Shown: positions 1-12,139 of the stretch, piece by piece
Position numbering within the stretch: position 1 is the first letter of the stretch
Layout: every line of letters starts with the position of its first letter
Source of the DNA: Macrocystis pyrifera
Lineage: Eukaryota; Sar; Phaeophyceae; Laminariales; Laminariaceae
Direction of reading: 5' to 3'
Length of the DNA: 64,000 nt
NCBI GenBank assembly: GCA_031763025.1
Contig: JASSKH010000021.1
Coordinates: 9,233,358-9,297,357 of the forward strand
Notes under the pieces: generated by a model
Told to the model about the DNA's origin: nothing
The model's database searches: none
Seen by the model: only the letters and a program-made list of their open reading frames with translations
Made by a program: the position numbers and the translations under genes

Positions 1-212
1 GTGTTGTGTCAGAGCTCCAAACAAAGTTTTTAAATAAGGGTAGAGCCGTTGTTGACTTCTGTCGCGAGACGGCCACCTCTCGGTACGCTATTTCTTGGTC
101 GTGTCTCACCTTGCTCGACTGTCGAGGCAGCATTAGCTGTGCTCGCGTAATTTCCCGGCGGGGTGTGATTGGTTTCGTTGTTTTCGCAACTACAGTAAGC
201 TATTCCGACATA

Positions 213-599
213 TCAAGTGTCTAAACGTAAGCTGCATCTGGGTAGTTCACAAGGTAGCTCGTTGCCCCTTTTAAACATGAAACAAAGCATTGCCTCATCG
301 TGCGCCATTTTTTTGCAAGTATATTTATTTAATCGTCCCGGAAATTCGTCCCGGGGGTGTATTATCTTGCGTATTGCGGTTTGATAATGGTGTTCGTTTC
401 GGTTGTTCGTATAATATAACGACTCATCAGTATTGCACATGTATCTCATTGGTAAAGTGTTAAATGCGTATATCGGCACCGTAAGTACGTATCTGTATGT
501 AAACTTAGTACTGCTGGTGCCGTGGATGTTTTTATACTGATGTTGCTTATTCCCGCCACCCGAAATGTCCTTCATACAACAAGCATTTATGAAGTTCAA
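213..599 (-). CDS. Hypothetical ORF, 128 codons
   Basis: Open frame starting at ATG on the minus strand, not low-complexity, with a mixed composition and a basic, cysteine-containing C-terminal half (for example NKYTCKKMAHDEAMLCFMFK). I recognise no domain, signal peptide or clear membrane segment. There is no supporting neighbour, and an open frame of this length can arise by chance. It could be an exon of a spliced gene or noise. The remaining bases of 1-654 show nothing I can assign. Confidence 0.2.
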   Translation of the reverse strand: MNFINACCMKDISGGGNKQHQYKNIHGTSSTKFTYRYVLTVPIYAFNTLPMRYMCNTDESLYYTNNRNEHHYQTAIRKIIHPRDEFPGRLNKYTCKKMAHDEAMLCFMFKRGNELPCELPRCSLRLDT

Positions 600-654
600 C
601 CGTTTCTGAGTACCAACAAAAACATTGTTGTACAGTACACCCCTTATTTGTTCA

Positions 655-1160
655 GTCGCGTTCGTGCGGCCTCGGTCTACCTACCGTACACATGTCATGG
701 TCAATACGGGCATTCGCAAAGCGAACAGTCGGGCGTCAGCCCGCCGGATCGAAGCCGCCCTGAAACGACCCATGGCATGTACAGTTTTGTAGCATGAATG
801 TTATATGTATCCACACGATTTATTCCACGCGGTTAACAAGCATATATATGGTTCGTACAGGCTAAGTATCTTACGTAGGAAAGGAAAAACGAGTGCCGAC
901 ACGGGGAGTCGCGTTCGTGCGGCCTCGGTCTACCTACCGTACACATGTCATGGTCGATACGGGCATTCGCAAAGCGAACAGTCGGGCGTCAGCCCGCCGG
1001 ATCGAAGCCGCCCTGAAACGACCCATGGCATGTACAGTTTTGTAGCATGAATGCTTTATGTATCCACACGATTTATTCCACGCGTTAAAACAAGCATATA
1101 TATGGTTCGTACGGGTTAAGTATCATACATAGGAAATGAAATCGAGTGCCGACATCGGGT
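655..1160. repeat. 253-bp direct tandem duplication
   Basis: Unit 1 (655-907) and unit 2 (908-1160) align end to end with few changes, starting at gtcgcgttcgtgcgg and ending near gagtgccgac. Each unit carries two adjacent small hairpins: TTCGC-AAA-GCGAA (713-725 and 966-978) and CGGGC-GTCA-GCCCG (730-743 and 983-996). Short open frames in the two copies are only the repeat read through. I see no terminal repeats that would make it a transposon. Confidence 0.85.
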
Positions 1161-3086
1161 GTCGTCGGTTCCGTGTCACGAGCGGTTTCGTGCAAAGGCA
1201 CTACGCACCATGGCGTATCAGTATTGTGTAGCAGCTCCATAACGTAGTTGACGACTAAGGAAAGACACACATACATACAGTCCCCACCCACCATCATATT
1301 ACGGTAGCTCTAAAATGCAAAGCGTGACGGCTCCGGGACACGTGGGAAGATGCCCACCGTATTTTGACGTAATCAACGTGTTGTAGAACGCTGCACTCAG
1401 GTAAGGGAGGGGGAAGTGGAACCGAGGGGGGCTTGAACAGCTCATAAATGCGATCATTGAGAGGGGGCGGACAGGAGTCGGCTGGGACACGTAGATATAC
1501 CAGAGACGTCTACAACACGTGTTCCAAAAAAAGAGAGAAGCGAGTGCTCGAACTACAGTATCAAAGCCACTGACCAGAGTATAGATAATGTGTTAGACTG
1601 CGTAATGGGGGCGTACTTGGACTACCGCTGTAGCAGGTCTCAAAACTCTTTTGTCTCCTCGCAAACAAGATAGTGCTGCAAGAAGAACAAGCGTATTGAA
1701 CGTGCGTATAGTCCCGGCATTTCAGGACACCCGGGCAAAGCACCAAACACCGGTCAACAGTCAAGGCATGCTCGAACGAATGTACAGAAAATGCAGAACA
1801 CACGAGCACAATGATTGACAAGGATTCAAATTCCGCGGTTTTACAAGAGCGGCGGTTATATATATATGCGAGGATAGCAGTGTCGTAGAAACACTAGGGG
1901 CGAGTATCCAGTAAGGTAAAATCCACGATGATGTAGCAGCATATAGAACAAAGAATGCAACACAAGACCTGTTCTCAGTGAACGAGCTGGAAGTATTTGG
2001 ACCCACACGGAGGCGCGACGGGACAATTTCGGGTGGTTTTGGTGGCTTGACACTTTAACGCGAAAAGGTGGTCACTCTATACCAGGGTCCTCGGAACAGC
2101 CAAACGTATCATGGTCAGGCGGCGCGAGGTAAGCGGAGAAGAGCAGGATGCGCCACGCACCTGTTCGTGTATATTCTTCACATTAAAACGTTCGTCCTAC
2201 TCTTCGAAATTCAGCACGCTCAGTGTCTGAGAATAATCTCCTTATTACTGTAGAGAGGTATAAGCTATATGACCAAAACGCACGAAACGAAGACAGTTAC
2301 TGTTGCACTTGATTCAACACGCACATTTACTTCACCCATACGTCAACAACCGAGAAACAGCTCCTAGCAGTGGCTGCCCCGATGGATAGCACTTAAGATA
2401 TGAGCATGAAGGACTCAATGGCGGTGAAATCGGCATTATCCAACCAATATCCGACATTATCCCGCCTATACTAAAAGCTACCTGGTACCTGGTATTTATT
2501 GCTTACTATATAGGAGTGCTGTGTAATTAACAAGTTTTATTTCGATTTGTCGTATGTGCATCCACCTCATTGAAGAAAAAACGAAAAAAAAATGAAGTTT
2601 ACAATCAACAACAAAAACGAGTGAAAGAAAAAATGAAAATGAAAAATTAGAAAGCCAAACAGACACACGCGCGGCAATCAACAGATTCTGCTGTACATCG
2701 GAAGAGTGAAAAAGGAAATGAAGGGGCACGCAACGTACCAGAACGGCGAACAGACAAGGACACACAGCTACTACACTGTACAGCAAAAAAAACAGCAGTT
2801 TATACGTTGTGGTATTGTTTCTTTTGTTTTGTACCGGGGGGGTAAGACACTCTTTGTGTTCAGTTTTTGGACTGGATATTTTCTTGTGTTCTCCCAATTT
2901 TCTCTCTTCCAACGCATGTTAGAATGCGTATGTATGTCGTGCCTGTCGCATCATTTTACGATGACATCTTCTTGTTTTTTTCCATCCCAATAATTATCTT
3001 CCTAGTTGTATTAACTCAATATGGGGCTACACAGCATGTTCTCCTCCCCCTTCCTCACTGCGGTTCGTGCCTTGCTTTTTATTTCG
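1161..3086. other. No supported gene
   Basis: About 1.9 kb without a convincing coding region. The 2500-2990 part is A/T-rich with A and T runs on each strand. The open frames there are hydrophobic or lysine-rich products of that composition. Confidence 0.5.
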
Positions 3087-3089
3087 TCA

Positions 3090-3842
3090 GGCTGTTTCCT
3101 ATGCGGTTCGATTTCGAGCTTCAGATTTGTATTTTTCGATCTCAAAACGAATGACCCTGCTTATGGAGTCCAAATATGCAAAATCTGACCGGAAAAAAAA
3201 TCGATTTGAGAATCCACCAAGTCGTCGGATTTTGGGCCAAAATCCGACGGCCTGGGTCATCAGATATTCAAATCGAAAAAGGGCATGCTCTCTAAAGTCA
3301 AGATGTTATACACGACAGCAAACAGCAGCAGAACGATCGATGTGTTGGATGGGGATACAGTTGTATAGCGACGTTGCTTCGCGCCCGACGCGCGGACGAC
3401 GCGTCCCTCCGTGGCCAGACTAGAGTCGGCTGGCGCGGGCTCGGGCCTAGAGACCAAGAGAACAGCACTCGGCACGCGCCTCTCCGTGGATACGTACTCG
3501 TAGACTACAGCAGCAGTCAAGTAAGTCACAAAATGAAACACAAAATACCAAGACAGGTTGACTCTAGCGCACTCGCCACGTCTCTTCGCCACCAGACTAT
3601 AAGCAGTCAGCGTGGGCTCGGACGCTTGGGTCCTACGCGCAGGGCAGCGCACCCAGCGCGTCTCTTCGGGGCGCCAACGCACAAAAACAGCAGTTGGTCT
3701 CAGCGTTTGCTCGAATCTCTAGACGCACAATAAATCTGATTTTTCCGCATAGGAAGACCCTTTCGATCTGTCAAGCTCATATCTGAAAATGACATCGGGT
3801 CAAAATCTGAAGCTCGAAAATCGAACCTCATAGGAAACGGCC
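3090..3842. mobile_element. Harbinger-like nonautonomous element, copy A
   Basis: Terminal inverted repeats of about 40 bp: the left end begins GGCTGTTTCCTATGCGGTTC and the right end, reverse-complemented, begins GGCCGTTTCCTATGAGGTTC. Both continue into a shared CGAGCTTCAGATTT stretch. The element is flanked by the 3-bp direct repeat TCA (3087-3089 and 3843-3845), the length expected for PIF/Harbinger insertion. The interior has no transposase frame. A diverged copy lies at 4432-5081. Family assignment rests on the target-site length and GG-type ends, so it is tentative. Confidence 0.65.
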
Positions 3843-4431
3843 TCATAATACTTCAGACCTTTCTTCCCTCTCGTCGAATTGCGGCTACGCAGGCTATTCG
3901 CCCTATCGTTTATCCTTTTAGTTTGGGAAATATGAGCAAAAAATCACCACCGTGGGATTTGAACGCATTGCATTGTCGACTTTGCATATACTGAAGAACA
4001 ATTCGATATCTCTGCGTGCTAGTTTCGTAACCCCATAGCTTGTATATCTCGAGGGTTAAAGAATACGCACTTACGCTGGGGGTGCTGAATCTCTCCCGTT
4101 AGAAAGACCAGTCCATCTTTTAGAACACACAGAGACGTGCACGAAATCCCAGCACAACACCAGCAACAATTTACAGCCTACCGCTTACTCTTATATTAGT
4201 AGTGGAACAACAAGTACTAAGTACAATGGTTGCAGTATCTCTGTCTCGTAGTTTTGCAACCTCAGAGCTTGTGTCTAGAAGAACCGACACGGACACCGGC
4301 TTTGCTGGATGTTGGCGGGCAGAAAGAACGGTTCAATGTGACAACACACACAAAAGACAGTACAGCCAGTATATGTTTAGACCTTCCGAGACGACCCGGA
4401 TGGTATATCGTCATTAATTCGTTGGAACTCA

Positions 4432-5081
4432 GGTTGTTTCCCATACGGTTCGATTCAGAGCTTCAGATTTGTGTTTTTCGATCCTAGAAACGATAGCATC
4501 TGCTTATGCAGTTCGAATATGCAGCATCAGACCGGAGTTTTTCGATCGGAGAATCCAATGGCCCAGGTCGTCAGATTTTCAGATCGAAAAATGGCATGGT
4601 CTCTAAACTCTAGGTGTTATCCACGACAGCAAGCAGCAGCAGAACGATCGATGAGTTGGATGGTTACACAGCGGCTAGCTGTGTAACGACGTTGCTTCGC
4701 GCCCCACGCCCGGTCGGTGGGCGGCGTATCTCTTTGTGGCCAGGGTACAGTCGGCTGGAGCGGGCTCGGGCCTAGATACCAAGATAAGCCCGCTCCTCGC
4801 GCATCTTTTCGTTGGTATGTACTCGTAGACTACGACAGCAGCAGCGGTCGGTTACATTGTGAAATTCAAGTTACCAAGACAGGTTGACTCTAGCGCACTC
4901 GATACGTCTTGCCACCAGACCAAAAGAAGTCAGCGTTGACTCGCACGCTTGGGTGTTTGCTCCAATCTCTACACGGTCATTAAAATCCGATCTTTCCCCA
5001 AAAGAAGATTGTTTCGATTTTCGAAAACGCGTTCCGGTCAAAACCTGAACCTCGAAATCTGAACCATATAGGAAATAGCCT
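4432..5081. mobile_element. Harbinger-like nonautonomous element, copy B
   Basis: Same family and orientation as the element at 3090-3842, shorter by about 100 bp. It shares the words ccacgacagcaa, cagcagcagaacgatcgatg and gacgttgcttcgcgcc. The ends are GGTTGTTTCCCATACGG and, on the other strand, GGCTATTTCCTATATGG. The flanks are TCA on the left and TCG on the right, a target duplication with one change. No coding capacity. Confidence 0.6.
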
Positions 5082-5264
5082 CGGCCACAAATTCACAATT
5101 TATTCCCGACCACTCGTCGCATTTGGTTACTATGGCCTCCAAGCAAGGCTGGGAATGGTTGAACCCTGCCCGCACGAAATAAAGCGAATAGGAGGATGGT
5201 TACGTAAAACGAGACAGGGGTTTTATGGAACTTTCACTGAACGACGCTCGGGGCATACCTAATA

Positions 5265-5369
5265 TTACGGGGGTCCATAGTTAACGGGACCAAATTTTGT
5301 TAGTAAAAATAGGTAAATATATGGGTTTTTATGTATACCATAGATCCTATTAACTATGGACCCCCGTAA
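5265..5369. mobile_element. 105-bp TA-flanked MITE, copy 1
   Basis: Nearly palindromic. It starts TTACGGGGGTCCATAGTTAA and ends with its complement, flanked by TA on both sides (5263-5264 and 5370-5371). Further copies lie at 30715-30819 and, inverted, at 31912-32015. TA target sites suggest mobilisation by a Tc1/mariner-type transposase. This copy has the best-preserved ends of the three. Confidence 0.75.
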
Positions 5370-5371
5370 TA

Positions 5372-6943
5372 GTAATGCTTAAAATTTGGCCGGAATCGAG
5401 CATGAGTTAACGACACTCTCCTCTGGCGACGTTTGGGCAGCTTGCTGACCTTTAAAGAACGTAAGGGCCGTTGGCTGGTTGAGCTTTTCGGCGTTGTCTA
5501 CGTTCCGTACGAAGTATATGCTTCAGGTGAACTATGGGATATCGCCGTGACGGGCGTGTTTGCCGTCAACGCTATGCTTGGGTAGGGGACGACACGCCCC
5601 AAGGTTGAGAAGAGTCGGTGCGCTACTCAGCAGTACCCTGAGGAACCATGGGCGTGAGCATTTCGTAGTTTCTGTGTATTGGTCTCTTGTTTCACTCCCC
5701 GGTCGGGAAGTAGTTCTCAGCAAACATACTCAAGGGCTGTTTGTACACTACTCTCAGACTGGATGTCTCGCTGTCTCGTTTTACTCCCAAACACAACTCA
5801 CTACTGTACAAATTACGTTTTTAGGCATACAGCAGTGCGTGTGTTCTTCGTGATACACCGTTCTTTCTACGAAGTAGTGTGTACAGCAGTCTACGTATGT
5901 GCACGCCCTTTTTAGATTCAGACAAAAAAGCGGTTGTAGTGGTGTCCGGCAACAGCGACGATGTACTTTAAAACATAAATCAGCGCCGCTGACAGCAACG
6001 CGGTAGCCAAAAAAACGCCATCGTGGTTCACACGCAGACATGGCGTTTAACTAACCTGCGTATCTACATCGTCCTTTCATGCTGGTAGCACAACGTATAT
6101 ATACTGCTGCTTCTGCAGCTGTCGCTAAGAATTGAATGGCAGGTTATTTTTCGTTTCTTTGTACGTGGCATATGTTCTTATATTTTTTGTTAATGTGAGA
6201 AGTACAGTAGTACATCTTGCAAACCACGAGCTTCACCCTGAGAGTCAGATTTGTTCTATCTTAGCAATGCACGAGACAACGGTACTGAGCTCGTGTTGCC
6301 ATCAATACATATCAACAACCCAACCACTCCAGAACAAATATTAGTACAATATCGGCATCGTGCTAAAGCCAAGCAGTACACACTGTAGTATTTCGTCCTC
6401 GTCGAACATCTAGCCCAATACAGCCCGCCTACAAGCAGCGGCACACTCACATCGAGGAAATCGAGGGTGTCCCGAACCCTGCATACGCTCCCGCTCAGCA
6501 GCGGGTGAGATGGCTCGTTTTTATTGACGTCCTCAGTGGGCAGGCAGAGAGGAAATGCCGCCAAGAGGCCTGTAAAGCCGGCGAGTACCTGCAATAGTTC
6601 CAGGATGAGGGTTGTGCGAGAGGCAAAGCGCAAGAAACGAGTCGCGCTGTCAAGGGGGTGAAAAAACGCCGTAGAGTGTGGATCATGTACACTACTTTGA
6701 AAAATGTACCACCAGGTATACCATTATTCCAGGTATACGAGAGTATATAATCTGTAATTTTAACACTCTTCCAGGGAGCGGGGAAGTTCATTTTAAGAAG
6801 AATCGCCGACTGCTTCGTAAGAACGTATGATACGAAGTACAACAGTATAGTATTAATAGTTAGGAGGCACCAACAACCAACAGCATCCTCTTCCTCGGTT
6901 TGAGCACATTCTAGTACAAATATAATCGGTGCTCTCGCTCCTC
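5372..6943. other. No supported gene
   Basis: Several open frames of 60-150 codons overlap on both strands here, none with a recognisable motif or consistent coding character. I assign nothing. Confidence 0.4.
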
Positions 6944-7150
6944 TCAATGCACTGGCTTGTCTTCGGCGCTACTGCTCTCTACCAGTGCTTTATTGTACAA
7001 AGCACGCCACGTTCTCGCGGCCTTCTCGCTAATTTTGGAAACATCTGCTGCATGCTGGATCTCTTTTCTCTGTGTGTTCTTACCGTATATTTCAATCGGA
7101 AGCCCGTTGCAACGTACTATTCTCCGCGCTTCTTTGTCCCACCCTGCCAG
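6944..7150 (-). CDS. Possible exon, 68 codons, unknown function
   Basis: Minus-strand frame without an initiator Met. It has a strongly hydrophilic, helix-prone composition, including KEIQHAADVSKISEKAARTW, and ends at a TGA at 6944-6946. The upstream side is a pyrimidine stretch followed by TTAG, which could be a 3' splice site, with the in-frame TAG at 7151-7153 lying in that presumed intron. A competing 142-codon plus-strand frame (6929-7357) covers the same bases. Its leucine/cysteine-rich composition looks like the antisense shadow of this exon, but I cannot exclude the reverse. Family unknown. Confidence 0.25.
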   Translation of the reverse strand: MAGWDKEARRIVRCNGLPIEIYGKNTQRKEIQHAADVSKISEKAARTWRALYNKALVESSSAEDKPVH

Positions 7151-7357
7151 CTAACGCCGTTAAAAGGAGAGCCCTATTCCCCTCTCTATGCTCGCAACAC
7201 CCTGTCCAGCTACTCCTACAGCTCTCAACTTCTCACCTTCATGGCTTTTAGCGCGAAATGTGTCGTCCGAACAACGCAGCTGGGCGCCGTAGATGCCGAA
7301 ATCTGCCTCACTCTCGAGCTATTCAAACCTGCTGTAGAGTGTCGTTGGAATGAATGA

Positions 7358-10147
7358 AGATGGGTGGGGGTCAGCGCGCAGAACAAGCAGAGGAACGCCA
7401 GACGAACGTTCGGTGAAGTAGTTGCTTGTGGTTCGTGGTGTTTGACAGCAGTATCGTTGTGAGATATGAGGGCAGCGGTCAAGTCCTAATTTCGGAGGAC
7501 GGAGATACAGCGGAGACTCGTATGTTTTTTCACTCTGGCGGGTATCTGGAAAAACCGAGTTCATATGGAGAACCACACTACGTACAGGAGCAGTATTAAC
7601 AGAAAGACAATCTCAAATGAAACCAGGTGCGAAAGTGACGACATACACGCTGAACGTAAGATATTGACCTGACCGAAAGAGAAAACAAAGGAAATTGCAT
7701 CTGCAGAAGACTGCAAAAGAAACCCAGAAACTACAGGTAAACAGGGAAAATGCCTGTTAAGTGGCTGCCATAAAGACGCAGCAGTAAGGTAGAGGGAGAC
7801 CAGGAGACTGTCACGTGAACGGTCAAGTAAGCGAGTGGCTGATGAAGAAAAAGCAACAAATCAGGAACATCAAGTGCACAAAGAAAAATTAAGCGAGCGC
7901 GAAAAGATTAATACGTGCCGCGAATGCGAATGCGACTACTGTACTTTAATAAGCTGTGCTGGTAATGGATACGGTCAATGGCGGGATACAGCATGCAGCC
8001 TACCACGTACCAGGTATACAGCAGTGTGCAGCAACATCATGCAGCTCTGCATATTTAGTAACTGGTGGCTAGCCAGCGGTGATGGACCTTGCTGACGACT
8101 CACAACTTCGACAACAGCGGATAAAGTCAACACTGATGTCGCGCCCGTGTTAAGTCCCCTGGAAACAATAACAGGAACGAAAACAATACCTGGTAGGAAA
8201 TTTGACGCGTGTTGGTACATGTTCCTTGGGCCTCGTGTCGACCCTCAGTAGTATCTCCCGCTCGCGCGCACGCCGATCATGGAGGGCTTACGGCTGAGGG
8301 GACTGGTGTGGCCGAACTTTTCCGTTGCAACATGTACCCCCTCTTTACGGAAATATAGAAACCGTTGATAGTGCAATTGTAGTTTGAACAAGCGCTATAA
8401 TTTCGATCATGGTCAGTGGTGTAAGTCTACTGTATACTGTATTCGAGGCCCATATCCTAGGATGAGGTTCAGAGCCGACATTTTCTCAAACCCATGTAGA
8501 CCAAAAGAGAGTCTCGGCTCTGGGCAGGTCTCTTCAAGATATGTCCATGGACGCATCGGTCGGCATTTACACTCTCCCCGTTGTCGAGAATTATCTGATA
8601 TCTGTCCGAGTGAGGGTGTTATGATACCGCCCGTGTTCTACGGTGTAGACTAATAGCGATAACACCACACCCATCACCCCCTAAACCGAATTTGTGTGGC
8701 ATTGAGTTTTGCCCGCTCGTCCGGGGCTTGTGCCCCTTCTGCTGATCCTAGCGCTTGCTCAGCACAAGCGTCCCCTAAATATGCCTATGTAGCTCAAGAA
8801 ATGCGCATGCCACCGCAGCTGATTCAGAGTTCATGTTGCTCGGCAACTCTGATGTTGGTCCTGCCGAGCATACAAAGAAATTTCGGACTTGCCCCTTGGA
8901 AGATAGAGGAAAGAGAAAAGGTACTCAGACCCACGTCCATGTGCATGGAGCATTGCCAGGCACTTCGTGTACTGCTGTAGTTGACACTTAAACAGCGGAC
9001 TAAGCAAGGCCATTATCTTGTGAACAAGGACATTGTACGCGTCAACTACGAAATGCGCATATGCACGTGGACGTGGACGTGGTTGCCCGACATTCCGAAC
9101 AAAATAACCGGAGGCAGACGAGATGAAGGAGGACATCCCTTCGCACAATGACGATGATGGATACCTTGGCGAGTACTGGTGGTACAGCAGTGCGCGGCAG
9201 CAAGTGGTAGTTACCAGATAGGCGTTTCCGGCTCGATGTATTGATGAAGATCAGAAGGCGGTCATGGATTTGGTGCAACTTCAAGAATACGTCTGATATG
9301 CTCCCTGAACCACGAAGCCGACGGCGTCCGTGAAACATTGGTAATTTTGTTAGATTTCATATATTCCTGAATTTCTGCTGTTTTTCCACGTCGCGAGTTG
9401 TTGACTTACCCACCCCCGCCATCACTACACGAATCACCGTAACCGCTTTCATGGTTCCGAGGAGAGAAGTTTGCTGACTTCGCACCGAACAATACAAGAT
9501 CATCCGGAGGGTTCGAACATAATATGTACCTTCCCGTAGGGAGGTGGAGTTTGTGGAGGCGTTTTGGAATTCGCAGAAGTTGGGCAGAATCGTGAGATGA
9601 GGCGAGATCAGACGTCAGTCGAAAGCGTCTAGACGCCAGAGCTGATTGGTCTTAGACGGAGGCTGCGATGCCGAGAGTTTGTAGCAGTAGTGCGCCCAGA
9701 CAATTGATCCACTGACTGTCGAATCCTAGCCAGCAAAGGGTAGGCAAAGGAAACATACAGAGTGTTTATGGCAGGCCTCTCCCGTCACCTAGCAGCGCCC
9801 CGGCGCTGGCCTTGGCGCCTGCGACCACGGCGCCGTCCTCTTGCGGACTCGGGATCGGAGCCCGACCAACTTAGACGAGAACCAACCCGGTCTACCACAC
9901 GTTCACACCCCTCGAAGAGCCGGTATATACTCGTAGCGGCGAGGGGGTTTGAGTCCAGGTCAAAGTGTCTTGCTGCAGCGCGCCAACCACGAGTATGAGC
10001 AACATCTCTGGACGTGGGGGGTGAAAAAGGGGAAGGAGCTGGCGTGCCTGGCCTCGGAGCACCGGGTCGAGGCATCGTCTAAGGCGGAGCCGCCGGCGCC
10101 TTCCCGCAGCACCAGCCGATCTTACCATGATGGCTGTGCTGCAGTAG
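7358..10147. other. No supported gene; GC-rich 9.7-10.1 kb
   Basis: Scattered short frames only. A small imperfect inverted repeat (agagccga / tcggctct) surrounds 8470-8520. From about 9770 the DNA becomes GC-rich and leads into the polyglutamine frame at 10148. Confidence 0.4.
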
Positions 10148-10231
10148 TTGTTGGCAAGCAACCACGCGATCACGGCGCGGATTGCATGTCTTGAAAACAT
10201 CCAGGCAAACCCGCCGCAGCAGGAACAACAT

Positions 10232-10263
<32 letters not shown>

Positions 10264-10420
10264 GCTTCAGCTGGTTGACCAACTTCGCCCCCTTCCCGGG
10301 GGCGCCATCGTCGGGGGCCTGGTGGCCCCGTGGGCTGGCGGGGCCATAGGAGGTCAGCCTCTGCCAGCGCCGCAAGATGCAAACCTCAAGGTCGGTGTCG
10401 CCGGCCGCGTTTTACAGTAA
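10148..10420 (+). CDS. Polyglutamine ORF, 90 codons, partial
   Basis: The frame reads SNHAITARIACLENIQANPP, then a glutamine tract encoded mainly by CAG (about 10222-10264), then a Pro/Gly/Ala-rich tail. An in-frame TAG lies just upstream, after ATGGCTGTGCTGCAG at about 10129. The original product probably started at or before that ATG, so this is either a broken gene or an exon. A short helical segment followed by polyQ is common in retrotransposon gag proteins and in many host proteins; nothing decides between them. It lies some 800 bp upstream of the DIRS element. Confidence 0.3.
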
Positions 10421-11047
10421 GAATCAGGTACCGAGAAACAAAAAAATGGGGAATCAAGCAGCAGATCGTTGGAGACAGCGCCCCGGCCAGAGACCGTACG
10501 GCAAGGATAGAATGTGATTCACGTTAGAGCACAGTGTAGTAGAAAGCCAGACCGCTGGTCCCATCCACCCTCGCATGTCCGACACACCCACCCTCCCGCC
10601 CTCCGCCACAATACGCACGCACGTGGATCCCTATTGTCAGCAAAAATCGTTTCACCCAGCCGTGCAAGAACCACCCCCCTCCCCCCCTCCGCTCCCCCCC
10701 CCCCCCCCCTAATAGATATATATTATGTATGGGTTGGGTTGGCGTCGGTTGGCAACGACACTGAAAACCATGTCGCTCACTACGTGAGCTAGACATCCAG
10801 GGTACCGTTTTTTTGTTTTGTTTTATTTTTGGCGGTCGTCCACAGCTGGTCGTCTAGTTAGATCATTTGTGCGAAGTAAATAACCTTTACTCTGCATAAG
10901 GGAATTGATCGTATCACGTAGTGTTCAAGGTAAGGCACCCAAGAGGCAGTTACATAGTACTCCCATTGCTGTCTCTGGAAGTGGCCACATCGAAAATTAT
11001 ATCTGTCATCCATATGCAAGTCCGCCTCACAAGCGGTTCTTAGTAGG

Positions 11048-12139
11048 ATGCAGCTCACCCTTCATACGACCTCACGGCGCTTCGCGCTTGGCGCAAGCAA
11101 TGTCTGCCTGGTCGGTGAAAACCCGACATGCTCCGTCCGGCATTGTAGGGATGCGAGGGTCTATGGTCATACGACTACGGCCATGCATGAGATCGAGTAC
11201 ATCTCTCTTGTCGAGTACACCCCCCCCCCATCCGCCCCCTGCCGCGTCATGCATGCACAGGGACCCCTATGGTCAGCGTACGCAGGAGGTAGAGCTGATG
11301 ATACCTTCAGCACAGACGGTATGGTCCTTTCGCACGTACAAATACAGCAAGACATATCACCTCGTGAATCAGATTGCCAGCCTCGCGACGTGCGTACACC
11401 AACGATCATCCAGAAGAAGGGAGTACTTGATAAAAGGGACATTCAGCCTGAACAGAGGGCCAGAGTACCCCACTTCTTTGCGAATCGGGTCAGTACCGAG
11501 GTTGCGGAAGGTTCAGTACAGCAGGGTTGGTGTGAGCAGAGGGCGAGACTACCCCCTTCCGACAGAAACCGCGACAGTATCGGCGACGAAGAAAACTCGC
11601 AATACAGCACAGAACAGCTTGAGCAGAGGGCCACATTACCCAACGTTCACGCGAACCGACACAGTGTCGATACCGCAGAAGGCTCGAATCAGACGGGTCA
11701 TCCACCCGTTCAGTACACAGAAATCGCCTCAGCAGCACAGACGACACAAATAGTTTGGCAGAGTGATGATGATATCAGCTCAGACAGCATGGTCCTTTCG
11801 CACGTGCAAATACAGAAGACATATCACCTCATTAATCAGATTGCCAGCCTCGCGACGTGCATACACCAGCGACCATCCAGAAGAAGAGAGCACTTGATAA
11901 AAGGGACATTCAGCCTGAACAGAGAGCCAGATTACCCCACTTCTTTGCGAATCAGGACAGTACCGAAGTTGCGGAAGGTTCAGTACAACAGGCTTGGTGT
12001 GAGCAGAGGGACCGACTACCCTCTTCCAACCGAAACTGAGACCTTATCGGCGACGCGGAAAACTCACACTACAGCACAGATCAACTTGAGCAGAGGGCGC
12101 GAATCGCTACAGTGTCAATACCGCAGAAGGCTCAAATGA
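11048..12139 (+). CDS. DIRS ORF1 (gag-like) candidate with 28-residue repeats
   Basis: A 363-codon frame upstream of the RT, where DIRS elements carry their gag-like ORF1. The central part holds three hydrophilic repeats of 28-29 residues, each beginning EQRA and containing a (A)NR..S....AEGS-type core. One reads EQRARVPHFFANRVSTEVAE and another begins EQRATLPNVHANRHSVDTAE. A 468-bp duplication (11312-12208) then repeats this block, and the second copy is read partly in another frame. A 282-codon frame (10905-11753) overlaps in a different phase. I prefer the 363-codon one because its repeats are protein-like. No zinc knuckle seen. Confidence 0.45.
   Translation: MQLTLHTTSRRFALGASNVCLVGENPTCSVRHCRDARVYGHTTTAMHEIEYISLVEYTPPPSAPCRVMHAQGPLWSAYAGGRADDTFSTDGMVLSHVQIQQDISPRESDCQPRDVRTPTIIQKKGVLDKRDIQPEQRARVPHFFANRVSTEVAEGSVQQGWCEQRARLPPSDRNRDSIGDEENSQYSTEQLEQRATLPNVHANRHSVDTAEGSNQTGHPPVQYTEIASAAQTTQIVWQSDDDISSDSMVLSHVQIQKTYHLINQIASLATCIHQRPSRRREHLIKGTFSLNREPDYPTSLRIRTVPKLRKVQYNRLGVSRGTDYPLPTETETLSATRKTHTTAQINLSRGRESLQCQYRRRLK

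Noticed and set aside
2496..2912. 138-codon hydrophobic minus-strand ORF
   Set aside because: Phe/Leu/Val runs arise from A-rich sequence on the plus strand; no signal of a real membrane protein beyond composition.
3945..4040. Possible minus-strand tRNA around gggatttgaacgc
   Set aside because: The B-box-like word is present, but no T-stem or acceptor stem pairs correctly.
9357..9452. P-loop-like peptide VMAGVGKSTT on the minus strand
   Set aside because: The frame is only about 32 codons, lacks the first glycine of the Walker A motif and has no downstream ATPase sequence.
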